In this document: one piece after another, positions 49,598 through 61,478 of the stretch
Layout of the letters: each line of letters begins with the position of its first letter
How positions within the stretch are numbered: the stretch's first letter is position 1
Assembly: GCF_042433955.1 (NCBI RefSeq)
Contig: NZ_JBHLUH010000049.1
Location: 1-64,000, forward strand
Direction of reading: 5' to 3'
Length of the DNA stretch: 64,000 nucleotides
Source of the DNA: Phytohabitans kaempferiae
GTDB lineage: Bacteria > Actinomycetota > Actinomycetes > Mycobacteriales > Micromonosporaceae
Translations under genes and position numbers: made by a program
Notes under the pieces: model-generated
Told to the model about the DNA's origin: nothing
What the model saw: only the letters and a program-made list of their open reading frames with translations
The model's database searches: none

Positions 49598-50020
49598 GTG
49601 CGGATCGGCGAGGTCGCGGCACGGGCCGGCGTGAGCGTGCGGGCGCTGCGCTACTACGAGGAGCAGGGGCTGCTGGCGGCCACGCGCAGCCCGAGCGGGC
49701 AGCGCACCTATCCGAGCGGCGCGGTCGAGCGGGTCCGGCTGATCCAGCAGCTCTACGCCGCGGGCCTCTCCAGCGGCCGGATCCGCGACCTGCTCCCGTG
49801 CATCCACACCGGGGTCAGCACGCCGGAGTCGCGCGCCCTGCTCGCCACCGAGCTGGCGCGGATCAACGAGCAGATCAAGGGCCTGGTCGAGACCAGAGAC
49901 CGGCTAGAGAGCGTGATCGCGGTGGCCGAGCGCGCGACGGCCGGGCGCGGCCAAGCTGCCGGGTCGTGTCATGCCGGCAGCTGCCCTGCGTCGTCCTCGG
50001 ATGTGGGCACGTCCAGGTAG
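49598..50020 (+). CDS. MerR family transcriptional regulator
   Basis: 140-residue activator with the N-terminal winged helix MRIGEVAARAGVSVRALRYY followed by EEQGLLAATRSPSGQRTYPS, then a dimerisation coiled coil (LARINEQIKGLVETRDRLES) and a short Cys-containing tail (AGSCHAGSCPASS). The paired cysteines could bind a metal or sense redox state, though this tail is not a known metal site. GTG at 49598 is preferred over GTG at 49580 because the latter lies inside the likely -10 box (49576-49581). Divergent regulator of the SDR gene. Confidence 0.88.
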   Translation: MRIGEVAARAGVSVRALRYYEEQGLLAATRSPSGQRTYPSGAVERVRLIQQLYAAGLSSGRIRDLLPCIHTGVSTPESRALLATELARINEQIKGLVETRDRLESVIAVAERATAGRGQAAGSCHAGSCPASSSDVGTSR

Positions 50021-50073
50021 CACCGAGCGGCGGACCGACCCTTGATCGGCGTCTACATCGGCTGTTCCGAGCG

Positions 50074-50121
50074 GATCGTGGTTGGTAGCTGCCCGTGTCG
50101 AGGCAGCCGGATACCACGATC
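50074..50121. repeat. long imperfect inverted repeat in the merR-pirin gap
   Basis: Arms 50074-50093 and 50102-50121 pair at 9 outer and 6 inner positions, with a 5-base bubble and an 8-base loop. It lies between two convergent genes. The length is unusual for a terminator, and it could be a small transposon-like or REP-type element. No ORF of substance is present in 50021-50278. Confidence 0.55.
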
Positions 50122-50210
50122 TGCGCCCTGAGTTGACCTCGGACCGGCATACCATCCTGATTCGGGCAAGCCGGCGAAGGCGTCGTTTGCCGTCTCCGAC
50201 CCGGGCCGTG

Positions 50211-50234
50211 GCTGGGCGCGTCGGTGCGCCCAGC
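50211..50234. terminator. bidirectional hairpin terminator between merR and pirin
   Basis: A perfect 9-bp stem (50211-50219 with 50226-50234) and 6-base loop GTCGGT lie between the convergent merR and pirin genes, 44 bases past the pirin stop. No U-tract on either strand. Confidence 0.6.
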
Positions 50235-50278
50235 TCGACAGCTTCTCCAACATGCGACCGCCTCGACCCCGAAAGGCC

Positions 50279-51256
50279 TCAGTAGGTGTTGCCGTGGCGG
50301 TCGCGCGACTTGAGGCGCGTGATGGGCATCGCCGGCGCGGGCAGGCGGTCACCGGTGTAGCCACGCACCTCGCCGAAGCGGGCCGACGCCGCCGCCCACT
50401 CCTCACGCGCCGCGGCGATCTCCTCGTGCGAGCGGCCGACGAAGTTCCACCACATGACCAGCGGCTCCTCGAACGGCTCCCCGCCGAGCAGGAACAGCCG
50501 CGTCTCGTCTCGCGCGGAGAGCGTGAGCGACCCCCGCCCCGAGCCGAGGTAGAGCAGCGCGCCCGGATCGAGCGAGGTGCCGCCGACGTGGGCGGTGCCG
50601 GTGAGCGTGATGGCCGCGTACTCGAAAGCGGGCTGGAGGGGCAGGGAGATCTCGGCGCCCGCGGCGAGCGCGATGTCGGCGCCGAAGAGTGGGGTGTGCA
50701 CCTGCGCCGGCGAGCGGAGGTCGCCGAGCTCGCCGACCACGACGGTGATCGTCGCGCCCTCCTCGCGGAGCACCGGCATGGTCGCGTGGTGCTCGAAGCG
50801 CGCCGCGCCGGCCCGGGCGCCGTCGGGGAGCGCGACCCACAGCTGGAGGCCGTGCAGGCCCGGCGGATGGCCGGGCGGCGACTCCTCGGAGTGCGCGATG
50901 CCGTGGCCGGAGGTCATCAGGTTGAGCTGGCCGGGCACGATCGTCTGGAGGCTGCCCAGGCTGTCGCAGTGCAGCACCTCGCCGTCAAGCAGCCAGGTCA
51001 CGGTCTGCAGGCCGGTGTGCGGATGCGGCGGCACCTGCATGCCCGGACCGGCGCCGATGTCCTCCGGGCCGAAGTGGTCGACGAAGCACCAGGCGCCGAC
51101 CATGCGCCGCTCGCGGTGCGGGAGGAGCCGGCGCACCACCGTGTACTTGCCGATGGGCACGTCATGGCCGGGCAGCAGCACGTTGGTCGGGGCCGCGATC
51201 ACCGTCGCGGTGTTGCCGCTGAGCGTCTCCTCCGGGTCCGCCTCCAGGTTGCTCAC
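50279..51256 (-). CDS. pirin family protein
   Basis: Two-cupin pirin of 325 residues. The N-terminal cupin carries the metal ligands in PPHPHTGLQTVTWLLDGEV and the second His/Glu pair in TSGHGIAHSE. Bacterial pirins may be quercetinase-like dioxygenases or regulators of central metabolism; the reaction here is unknown. The GTG at 51256 gives the full N-terminus. Separated from the kgd operon by a hairpin. Confidence 0.92.
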   Translation of the reverse strand: MSNLEADPEETLSGNTATVIAAPTNVLLPGHDVPIGKYTVVRRLLPHRERRMVGAWCFVDHFGPEDIGAGPGMQVPPHPHTGLQTVTWLLDGEVLHCDSLGSLQTIVPGQLNLMTSGHGIAHSEESPPGHPPGLHGLQLWVALPDGARAGAARFEHHATMPVLREEGATITVVVGELGDLRSPAQVHTPLFGADIALAAGAEISLPLQPAFEYAAITLTGTAHVGGTSLDPGALLYLGSGRGSLTLSARDETRLFLLGGEPFEEPLVMWWNFVGRSHEEIAAAREEWAAASARFGEVRGYTGDRLPAPAMPITRLKSRDRHGNTY

Positions 51257-51285
51257 GGTCCCGACTGTACGCCGGCACGACGCGA

Positions 51286-51316
51286 GTAGGCCCGGACCGC
51301 TGGGATCCGGGCCTAC
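51286..51316 (-). terminator. hairpin terminator of the kgd operon
   Basis: A perfect 11-bp stem GTAGGCCCGGA (51286-51296) with 51306-51316 and a 9-base loop, 19 bases past the stop of the small DUF6104-like gene. It separates the kgd transcript from the pirin gene. Confidence 0.82.
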
Positions 51317-51335
51317 CAGGTGGAGCGGCTGCCGC

Positions 51336-51504
51336 TTACTCGTCGTCGAGGTCGTCGTCCAAGCGGGCGAGCCAGGTGGCGAACCGCTCGATCGGCGTCT
51401 CGAACTCGGGGTTGAGGTCGACGAAGTCGCGCAGCCGCTCGGCGACCCACTCCATCGTCACGCTCTCGTCGCCGCGCCGCTCGGCCAGCTCCTCGATGCC
51501 ACGG

Positions 51505-51518
<14 letters not shown>
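51336..51518 (-). CDS. DUF6104-like small protein, kgd operon
   Basis: 60 residues, mostly acidic helices (RGIEELAERRGDESVTMEWV; AERLRDFVDLNPEFETPIER), ending LDDDLDDE. It overlaps the end of kgd by 14 nt and is therefore its operon partner. In actinomycetes similar short proteins occur at the end of kgd and may bind the complex or a small regulator (inference). The ATG at 51518 is used. Confidence 0.82.
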
Positions 51519-55212
<3,694 letters not shown>

Positions 55213-55348
55213 GGCCAGTAATCGCCTCTTTCACGCGGTGGACGCCTCGGGCGGGAGTCAGAAGTCGGCATCAAGGCTACGCCGTGCGCATTCCAGGTGC
55301 GTGACCGCCGTCTTCCCGTGTTGTGATTCACAAATGTCACATCACGAT

Positions 55349-55378
55349 CGGGGCGCCCCGTGGTAACGGAGCGCCCCG
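55349..55378 (-). terminator. terminator of the ABC-2 transporter operon
   Basis: CGGGGCGC (55349-55356) pairs with 55371-55378. Inside, CCGT and ACGG add 4 bp after one mismatch, leaving a GGTA loop. It lies 7 bases past the stop of the ABC permease gene on the minus strand. Confidence 0.8.
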
Positions 55379-55385
55379 AAAGTGA

Positions 55386-56216
55386 CTACGAGACGTCGCG
55401 CGTACGGGTGATCAAGGTGCCAATCGTGCCCGTGATGGCCGCCCAAGCGACGAGGATCACCGCCCCGACCCAGAAGACGGGTTGGCCGGGAAGGTTGGTG
55501 CCGCTGACCATCAGGCCGGACGCGATGGACGGCAGGCCGTACTGCAGGTCCTGGATCCAGTCCGCGTCGAGCCAGGTGGCGAACAGCGTGAAGAAGATCG
55601 CGCCGGCCGCCGTGCCCAGCAGGTAGAGCGCCACCGCCGTCACGGTCGCGCCGATCTGGCTGCGGATCAGCACGCCGAAGCCGACGCCGAGGATGCCCCA
55701 CAGCACGTACGCGAGCAGGTTGAGCAGGATCGACCGGATCACCGCCCACTCGCCGAGCTGGCTGGAGAGGTCCTGCGTGTTCAGGAAGATGATCGTCGCC
55801 GGGACGTTGAGCGCGGTGGTGACCAGCCAGAACCCGGCGCCGGCGAGGGCCGCGGCGACGAGCTTGGCGAGGATCACCGCGGTGCGGTGCGGCGTGGTGA
55901 GGAACGTGGTGGTCACCGTCTGGTGCTGGAACTCGCTGGTGATCACCACGATGCCGAGCAGCAGTACGAAGAGCAGCCCGAAGAACTGCCCCGAGGTGTA
56001 CAGGTTGGCCGCCTGGTAGACCACGTCCCGCGTGGCCTCGAAGGTGGCCGTGTCCTGCGGCGTCATGCCCTCGGGCGTCGGCTCGTTCAGCGAGAAGTGC
56101 GCGCCGACCGCGTTGACCAGGAAGGTCAGCGCGAGCATGACGAACGCGCCGAGCCCGAAGAGCCACCACGCGTTGGTCGTACGGATCTTCAGGAACTCGC
56201 TGCGGACGAGGTTCAT
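55386..56216 (-). CDS. ABC-2 type transporter permease
   Basis: 276 residues with six helices (WWLFGLGAFVMLALTFLVNA; LYLLGTAAGAIFFTLFATWL). It has the N-terminal LVRSEFLKIRTTNAWW of ABC-2/NatB-like permeases and the loop SEFQHQTVTTTFLTTPHR after the second helix. Coupled to the ATPase gene by ATGA. Cargo unknown. Confidence 0.92.
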   Translation of the reverse strand: MNLVRSEFLKIRTTNAWWLFGLGAFVMLALTFLVNAVGAHFSLNEPTPEGMTPQDTATFEATRDVVYQAANLYTSGQFFGLLFVLLLGIVVITSEFQHQTVTTTFLTTPHRTAVILAKLVAAALAGAGFWLVTTALNVPATIIFLNTQDLSSQLGEWAVIRSILLNLLAYVLWGILGVGFGVLIRSQIGATVTAVALYLLGTAAGAIFFTLFATWLDADWIQDLQYGLPSIASGLMVSGTNLPGQPVFWVGAVILVAWAAITGTIGTLITRTRDVS

Positions 56217-57124
56217 CGGATGGCCGCCTTTCCCGCGGTGAGCTCCAGGAACACGCGCTCCAGGTCGGGCCGTTCGAGGGTCAGCTCGTGCAGCTCGACA
56301 CCGGCCTTGAGGGCGGCCCGCCCCACGCCCGGCGCGTCGATTCCGGCGACCAGCAGGGCGCCCTCGCCATCCGGGGTGACGGTGGCGTTCTCCGCGGTGA
56401 GGGCGGCGGTCAGCTCGTCCGCCTGCGGCGTGCGGACCCGTACCTGCGAGCTGTGCGCCATTGAGCCCATCACCTGGGCGACCGTGCCCTGACGGATCAG
56501 CTTGCCGGCCGCGATGATCACCACATCGTCGGCGAGTAGCTGCATCTCGGAGAGCAGGTGGCTGGAGACGAGCACCGTGCGTCCCTGCGAGGCGAGCATC
56601 TTGAGCAGGTCACGCATCCATCGGATGCCCTCGGGGTCGAGGCCGTTGGCCGGCTCGTCGAGCACCAGCACCTTCGGATCGCCGAGCATCGCGGCCGCGA
56701 TGCCGAGCCGCTGGCGCATGCCCAGCGAGTAGCCCTTGAACTTGCGCTTGGCCGCCGGGGTCAGGCCGACCATGGCCAGCACCTCGTCGGCCCGATGGCG
56801 CGGGAAGCCGGCGGCCGCGCAGATCACCCGCAGATGGTTGATGCCGGTGCGGCCCTTGTGCGCGCTGGAGGCCTCCAGCACCGCGCCCACGTTGCGTAGC
56901 GGGTCCTTCAGGTCCGCGTACCGCTGGCCACTGATCGTGGCGGTGCCGGCGGTGGGCGTGACGAGGTTGAGCAGCATGCGAAGCGTGGTCGTCTTCCCCG
57001 CGCCGTTCGGGCCGAGGAAGCCCGTCACGCGCCCGGGCTCGACGGTGAACGACAAGTTGTCGACCGCTCTGACGGTTTTATAGTGCTTCGTCAGGCCGGA
57101 CACGACAATCTGTCCGTCAGACAT
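56213..57124 (-). CDS. ABC transporter ATP-binding protein
   Basis: 303 residues. Walker A GPNGAGKTTTLRM (38-50), signature YSLGMRQRLGIAAAML, Walker B VLVLDEPANGLDP, and a C-terminal extension of ~75 residues with a substrate-linked fold (TPDGEGALLVAGIDA). GGGAGGAG precedes the ATG at 57124. With the permease it makes a drug- or natural-product-type exporter. Confidence 0.94.
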   Translation of the reverse strand: MSDGQIVVSGLTKHYKTVRAVDNLSFTVEPGRVTGFLGPNGAGKTTTLRMLLNLVTPTAGTATISGQRYADLKDPLRNVGAVLEASSAHKGRTGINHLRVICAAAGFPRHRADEVLAMVGLTPAAKRKFKGYSLGMRQRLGIAAAMLGDPKVLVLDEPANGLDPEGIRWMRDLLKMLASQGRTVLVSSHLLSEMQLLADDVVIIAAGKLIRQGTVAQVMGSMAHSSQVRVRTPQADELTAALTAENATVTPDGEGALLVAGIDAPGVGRAALKAGVELHELTLERPDLERVFLELTAGKAAIR

Positions 57125-57329
57125 CTCTCTCCTCCCGTGAGCAGGGCGCGAAGCCCGCGCCGCGCGCACACAGGGTGACGGTTGAGCAGAGGATTTTCAA
57201 TCCCGGCGCGTTCTGGAGCGGCGAGTGTCGGGCGAGGTGAGAGGGCTAGGTAGCACATTCCAGATAAGCGCCACGCGTGAGACACGCTCGGGATACTCCC
57301 TGATCACCGTGGATGTTTACACAGGGAGC

Positions 57330-58115
57330 ATGGCTGTACTCCTCACCAGCGCCGCATCCGCGGGGTCCACCGGCACCAGCGGATACTCGCTGCTGATCGC
57401 CGATGACGGCGCGGAGGTCGCCGCCGCACAGCGGCTGCGCTACGACGTCTTCGCCGCGGAACTGGGCGCGCACCTGCCCGCCGCCGGCTCCGGGCTCGAC
57501 GTGGACGAGTTCGACGAGTTCTGCGACCACCTCATCGTGCGCGAGGACTCGACGGGGGCTGTCGTCGGCACGTACCGGATGCTCCCGCCCCAGTCCGCGG
57601 CGCGGGCCGGCCGCCGGTACTCGGACACCGAGTTCGACATGAGCGCGTTGAACCCGCTCCGCGACCACCTCGTGGAGACCGGGCGCTCGTGCGTGCACCC
57701 CGACCACCGCACCGGCGCGGTGATCAACCTGATGTGGGCCGGCATCGCCCGGTACCTGCACCTCAAGAACCTGCGCTGGCTGGGCGGCTGCGCCTCGGTG
57801 CCGGTGGCGCAGGGCCCGGAGATGACGGCCGGCGTGTGGGACCTGGTCCGCGCCAAGCACCTGTCGCCGCCCGCGCTGCGGGTACGCCCGCGCCGCCCGT
57901 GGCTGGCCGAGCCGGGCGCCGCCGAGGCGGTCGCCGCGCACACCGGGCGGGCCGCGGTGCCGCCGCTGCTCCGCGGCTACCTGCGCCTGGGCGCGTGGAT
58001 CTGCGGCGAGCCGGCGTACGACCCGGACTTCGGGGTGGCCGACCTGTACGTGCTGCTCTCGCTCGACCGGGTCGACCCGCGCTACCTGAAGCACTTCCTC
58101 GGGGACCTGCGGTGA
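57330..58115 (+). CDS. OlsB-like GNAT acyltransferase (ornithine lipid synthesis)
   Basis: 261-residue GNAT of the OlsB/hemolysin-like group, expected to attach a 3-hydroxyacyl chain from ACP to ornithine (or another amino acid), giving lyso-ornithine lipid. Seen: RLRYDVFAAELGAHLP, the acidic FDEFCDHLIVRED, GTYRMLPP, and SCVHPDHRTGAVINLMWAGI. An unusual C-terminal ~50 residues match the lipid-associated branch (LLRGYLRLGAWICGEPAYDP). The start follows GGGAGC. The downstream gene is an OlsA-like acyltransferase, coupled by GTGA. The final lipid needs experimental proof. Confidence 0.85.
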   Translation: MAVLLTSAASAGSTGTSGYSLLIADDGAEVAAAQRLRYDVFAAELGAHLPAAGSGLDVDEFDEFCDHLIVREDSTGAVVGTYRMLPPQSAARAGRRYSDTEFDMSALNPLRDHLVETGRSCVHPDHRTGAVINLMWAGIARYLHLKNLRWLGGCASVPVAQGPEMTAGVWDLVRAKHLSPPALRVRPRRPWLAEPGAAEAVAAHTGRAAVPPLLRGYLRLGAWICGEPAYDPDFGVADLYVLLSLDRVDPRYLKHFLGDLR

Positions 58116-58942
58116 CCACGATGGCCAGTACGCTCTGGCAGCCGCGGTCGGACTGCGGGCCGGAGTGCCTGCCCGGCCCCGAGGCGAGTCCGCGCGTCTC
58201 GCGGGTGCGGCAGGTCGCCCGCTTCTTCGCCCTCGTCGGCGCACTTGTCGGCGGGCTGGCGTTGCTGCCCGTACTCCCGCTGCTGAACGCGCGTGGACGC
58301 CGCGCCGCCGCGCGGGCCTGGGCCCGGTCGATCCTGGCGGCCCTGGAGGTGCGGCTGGTCACGAAGGGGCGGCTGCCCACGGCGAAGGCGCTGCTGGTGG
58401 CGAACCACATCTCGTGGCTGGACATCGTGGCGGTGCTCGCGGTCGCCCCGGCCCGCATGCTGGCGAAGCACGACGTGCGGGCGTGGCCGGTGATCGGATG
58501 GCTGGCGGCGTCGGCCGGCACGATCTTCGTGGACCGCGGCCGCCCGCGGGCGCTGCCGGGCACGGTGGCCGAGGTGGCCTCGGCGCTGCGCGGTGGTGGG
58601 GTGGTCGCGGTCTTTCCGGAGGGTACGACCTGGTGCGGCGTGATGACCGGCCGCTTCCGCCCGGCGATGTTCCAGGCGGCGCTGGACGCCGGCGCGCAGG
58701 TGGTGCCGGTCGCGATCAGTTACGGCAAGCGGCCGACGACCGTCGCGTTCCTGGGCGACGACAGCCTGTGGGTCTCGCTGCGCCGCGTGCTGGCCGTCCC
58801 GCGGCTGGTGGTATCGGTGACCGCGACGCCCGCGCTGCACCCCGAGGCGGTCGCGACCCGGAAGCAGTTGGCCCGCGTGGCCGAGGCGGCGGTGCGCACC
58901 GAGGGACCGGTGTACCAGCGCGCGATGGGGCTCGCGGCCTAG
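58112..58942 (+). CDS. OlsA/PlsC-like 1-acylglycerol-type acyltransferase
   Basis: Membrane acyltransferase of 276 residues that would add the second acyl chain to lyso-ornithine lipid. One N-terminal helix (FFALVGALVGGLALLPVLPL) precedes the motifs: the catalytic NHISWLD (98-104), GTIFVDRGR, VFPEGTTWCG and VPVAISYG. The GTG at 58112 overlaps the OlsB stop (GTGA). The pair order OlsB-OlsA is the reverse of E. coli-like plsC/lyso sets and is seen in some actinomycetes. Confidence 0.88.
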   Translation: MTTMASTLWQPRSDCGPECLPGPEASPRVSRVRQVARFFALVGALVGGLALLPVLPLLNARGRRAAARAWARSILAALEVRLVTKGRLPTAKALLVANHISWLDIVAVLAVAPARMLAKHDVRAWPVIGWLAASAGTIFVDRGRPRALPGTVAEVASALRGGGVVAVFPEGTTWCGVMTGRFRPAMFQAALDAGAQVVPVAISYGKRPTTVAFLGDDSLWVSLRRVLAVPRLVVSVTATPALHPEAVATRKQLARVAEAAVRTEGPVYQRAMGLAA

Positions 58943-58964
58943 CCTGTCCGGGCCGGGCCGGTCG

Positions 58965-59011
58965 TATCGCGTTTCGGGGCTCTGGCCTATCGCGATGTAT
59001 CGCGTTAGGCT
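58965..59011 (+). promoter_or_regulatory. probable PadR operator and promoter of the DUF4097-padR pair
   Basis: TATCGCG occurs at 58965-58971, 58988-58994 and 58998-59004. CGCGAT-GT-ATCGCG (58991-59004) is a 6+6 palindrome. TAGGCT (59006-59011) lies 7 nt before the ATG at 59019, so the palindrome abuts the -10 box. PadR proteins often bind such dyads and repress their own operon. Confidence 0.65.
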
Positions 59012-59018
59012 GAGTCGC

Positions 59019-59864
59019 ATGCCCACCTGGACCATCGACTCTCCCCGGCGACTCAGCTTCGAGGAGCCGGTGACCCGGCTCGACGTTCACCTCATCTCCG
59101 GCCGGCTCAACGTGGTCGGCACCGATGGGCCCGCGCGCGTCGAGATCGCCAACGCCGGGGGCAAGCCGATCATCGTGGAGGAGAGCGAGGGCCGGCTCAC
59201 GGTGCGGCACGAGCGGATCCCCTCGTGGCAGGGCTTCCTGCTCTGGCTGATCCAGTTCGGCTGGTTGCACCGGGTCGACGTCTCGGTGGCCGTGCCGGTC
59301 GACGCCCGGGTCGACCTGCACCTGATCGACGGCACGGTGATCGCCTCGGGGCTGCGGCAGGAGACGGTCGTCGAGATGACCTCCGGCCGCGTCACGCTGA
59401 TGGGCCTCGGCGGTCGCACGGTGGCGAAGCTGGTGTCCGGCCCGGTCGAGGCGCTCGGGATGGCCGGCGACCTGACCATGGAGACCGTCTCCGGTGAGCT
59501 GATCCTGGCCGACAGCCAGGCCGAGCGGGTGCACGCCCGCACCGTCTCCGGTTCGATCACCTGCGACCTGGACAACCCCCGGCACAGCGAGATCCGGCTC
59601 GGCGCCACGTCGGGTAGCGTGACCGTGCGCGTGCGCGAAGACAGCGACCTCGCCGTCCACCTGCACACCGCCTCTGGGCGCATCACCAGCGCCTTCCCCG
59701 GCCTGCGTGCCGGTGAGGGCCCGCCGTGGGTCAAGGATGCCCAGGGCGTGCTCGGTGCCGGCGAGGGGAAGCTGTGGGCGAGCACCACGTCCGGCAGCAT
59801 CGCGCTGCTCTCCAGACCCGCGCCCGACCCTGATGAAGCCGAGCCCGAGGATGCCGCGATATGA
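59019..59864 (+). CDS. DUF4097 family beta-strand protein
   Basis: 281 residues of repeated short beta strands (SGRLNVVGTDGPARVEI; TSGRVTLMGLGG; VSGSITCDLDNPRH; ATSGSVTVRV). No signal peptide or membrane helix. DUF4097 proteins are adaptors of unknown role that often stand next to PadR or sensor genes, and here the padR start overlaps the stop (ATGA). The ATG at 59019 is set by TAGGCT at 59006-59011, so the message is leaderless; an upstream in-frame ATG at 58995 falls inside the operator. Confidence 0.82.
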   Translation: MPTWTIDSPRRLSFEEPVTRLDVHLISGRLNVVGTDGPARVEIANAGGKPIIVEESEGRLTVRHERIPSWQGFLLWLIQFGWLHRVDVSVAVPVDARVDLHLIDGTVIASGLRQETVVEMTSGRVTLMGLGGRTVAKLVSGPVEALGMAGDLTMETVSGELILADSQAERVHARTVSGSITCDLDNPRHSEIRLGATSGSVTVRVREDSDLAVHLHTASGRITSAFPGLRAGEGPPWVKDAQGVLGAGEGKLWASTTSGSIALLSRPAPDPDEAEPEDAAI

Positions 59865-60490
59865 CTGCCGTGTTCAGCCACGGGCGGCTCCGGCTCTACC
59901 TGCTCAAGCTGCTCGACGAGGGCCCCAAGCACGGATACGAGCTGATCCGGCTGCTGGAAAATCGCTTCCTGGGGCTGTACGCGCCGAGTGCCGGCACCAT
60001 CTACCCCCGCCTCCAGCGGATGGAGGCCGAGGGGCTGGTCTCGCACACCGCGGCCGGCGGCCGGAAGGTGTACGAGATCACCGACGCCGGCCGCGCCGAG
60101 CTGCGGCAGCGGGCCGCCGAGCTGGCCGCGCTGGAGTCCGACATCCGCGCCTCGGTGGAAGACCTCGCCACACTGGCCAACGAGATCCAGGATGAGGTGC
60201 GCGGCTCGGTGCGCGACCTCAAGCGGGAGCTCAACGAGGCGGCCCGGGAGACTCGGCGCGGCCGCCGCGACTACACGTGGGAGTTCCAGTGGGCGACCGG
60301 GCGGTCCACCGGCAACGGCGCCCCGGCCTCCGAAAGCGCGATGGACGACCTGGAAAAGCGGATCGAGGCGTTCGCGGCCGAGGTGCGCCAGCTCGTGCGC
60401 GATGCCCGGCTCACCGACGGCCAGGCGCGCACGGCGACCCGGGTACTCGACGCCTCGCTGGTGACATTGCGACGCCTGTTCCGCAGATGA
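59861..60490 (+). CDS. PadR family transcriptional regulator
   Basis: 209 residues: a PadR winged helix (LYLLKLLDEGPKHGYELIRL; SAGTIYPRLQRMEAEGLVSH), then a long helical dimerisation region (VEDLATLANEIQDEVRGSVR) with a coiled-coil-like repeat and an extra C-terminal helix pair (MDDLEKRIEAFAAEVRQLVR). The start overlaps the DUF4097 stop. Likely represses the pair through the dyad upstream. Confidence 0.9.
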   Translation: MTAVFSHGRLRLYLLKLLDEGPKHGYELIRLLENRFLGLYAPSAGTIYPRLQRMEAEGLVSHTAAGGRKVYEITDAGRAELRQRAAELAALESDIRASVEDLATLANEIQDEVRGSVRDLKRELNEAARETRRGRRDYTWEFQWATGRSTGNGAPASESAMDDLEKRIEAFAAEVRQLVRDARLTDGQARTATRVLDASLVTLRRLFRR

Positions 60491-60517
60491 CGCCGGTCAG
60501 GGTGGCCTCGTGGCTAC

Positions 60518-60534
60518 TCTCAGGTTCTTCTCAG
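60518..60534 (+). promoter_or_regulatory. MprA-box-like direct repeat upstream of the response regulator
   Basis: TCTCAG at 60518-60523 and 60529-60534, period 11, one DNA turn. Direct CTCAG repeats are described for the MprA site in mycobacteria. It lies 37 bp before the response regulator start. A matching TTCAG pair is found before the protease gene (63050-63065). Confidence 0.6.
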
Positions 60535-60570
60535 CCACTCCCCAGTCACGGCCCAGCGCCGAGGGGAATG

Positions 60571-61281
60571 ATGTCTGGTATGGCCGCACCGCAGACTGAG
60601 GCGAGACTGCTCGTCGTCGAGGACGATCCCAACATCCTCGAGCTGCTCTCCGCCAGCCTGCGCTTCGCCGGGTTCGACGTGTCGACCGCGACGAGCGGCA
60701 GCGCGGCGGTCAACGCGGCGAAGGATCGGCGTCCCGACCTGGTCGTGCTCGACGTCATGCTGCCCGACCTCGACGGCTTCGAGGTCATCCGGTTGATGCG
60801 AGAGAGCGGCACGCGCACGCCGGTGGTCTTCCTCACCGCCCGCGACGCCACCGACGACAAGATCCGTGGCCTCACGCTCGGTGGCGACGACTACGTCACC
60901 AAGCCGTTCAGCCTGGAGGAGTTGACCGCCCGCATCCGGGCGGTGCTGCGGCGCACGACCGCCGGCGACCAGTCGCCCTCCCGCCTCACCTTCGCCGACC
61001 TGGAGCTCGACGAGGAGACGCACGAGGTCTACCGTGCCGGTCAGCGCATCCAGCTCTCGCCCACCGAGTTCAAGCTGCTGCGCTACCTGATGCTCAATGC
61101 CAACCGCGTGCTCTCCAAGGCGCAGATCCTCGACCACGTGTGGAATTACGACTTCCGCGGCGATGACAACATCGTCGAGTCCTACATCTCCTACCTGCGT
61201 CGTAAGGTTGACACGACCCAGCCGCGCCTGATCCACACGCTCCGCGGCGTGGGCTACGTGTTGCGAAAGCCGGCGACCTGA
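60571..61281 (+). CDS. mprA: OmpR/MprA-type response regulator
   Basis: 236 residues: receiver domain (LLVVEDDPNILELLSASL; phosphoacceptor Asp in VVLDVMLPD, residue 61; TARDATDDKI; VTKPFSLEEL) and a winged-helix output domain (LSPTEFKLLRYLMLNANRVL; IVESYISYLRRKVD). The ATG at 60571 is used, with GAGGGGA upstream; ATG at 60580 is also possible. Gene order with the kinase and an HtrA/PepD-like protease matches the mycobacterial MprAB-PepD envelope-stress system, so mprA is proposed. Confidence 0.88.
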   Translation: MSGMAAPQTEARLLVVEDDPNILELLSASLRFAGFDVSTATSGSAAVNAAKDRRPDLVVLDVMLPDLDGFEVIRLMRESGTRTPVVFLTARDATDDKIRGLTLGGDDYVTKPFSLEELTARIRAVLRRTTAGDQSPSRLTFADLELDEETHEVYRAGQRIQLSPTEFKLLRYLMLNANRVLSKAQILDHVWNYDFRGDDNIVESYISYLRRKVDTTQPRLIHTLRGVGYVLRKPAT

Positions 61282-61478
61282 GCGGTGAGCTGCCTTCAGC
61301 CTCGACCGCGCGACGCTTCCGCCTCGTTGACCAGGGTCTGCCCTCTGGGACTGGTGGGCGCGAGGCGAGATCCAGACGGCGGTCCGGCGCCGGCTGGCGC
61401 CACCTGGGCCCGGCACAGCCGTCCTAGGCCCGGCGCAGCCGGTCGACGACCCACGAGACAGGCCTGAGGTGGCCGAGC

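Noticed and set aside
50021..50278. Small ORFs of 60-96 codons in the merR-pirin gap
   Set aside because: No ribosome site, no conserved motif, and they overlap two hairpins.
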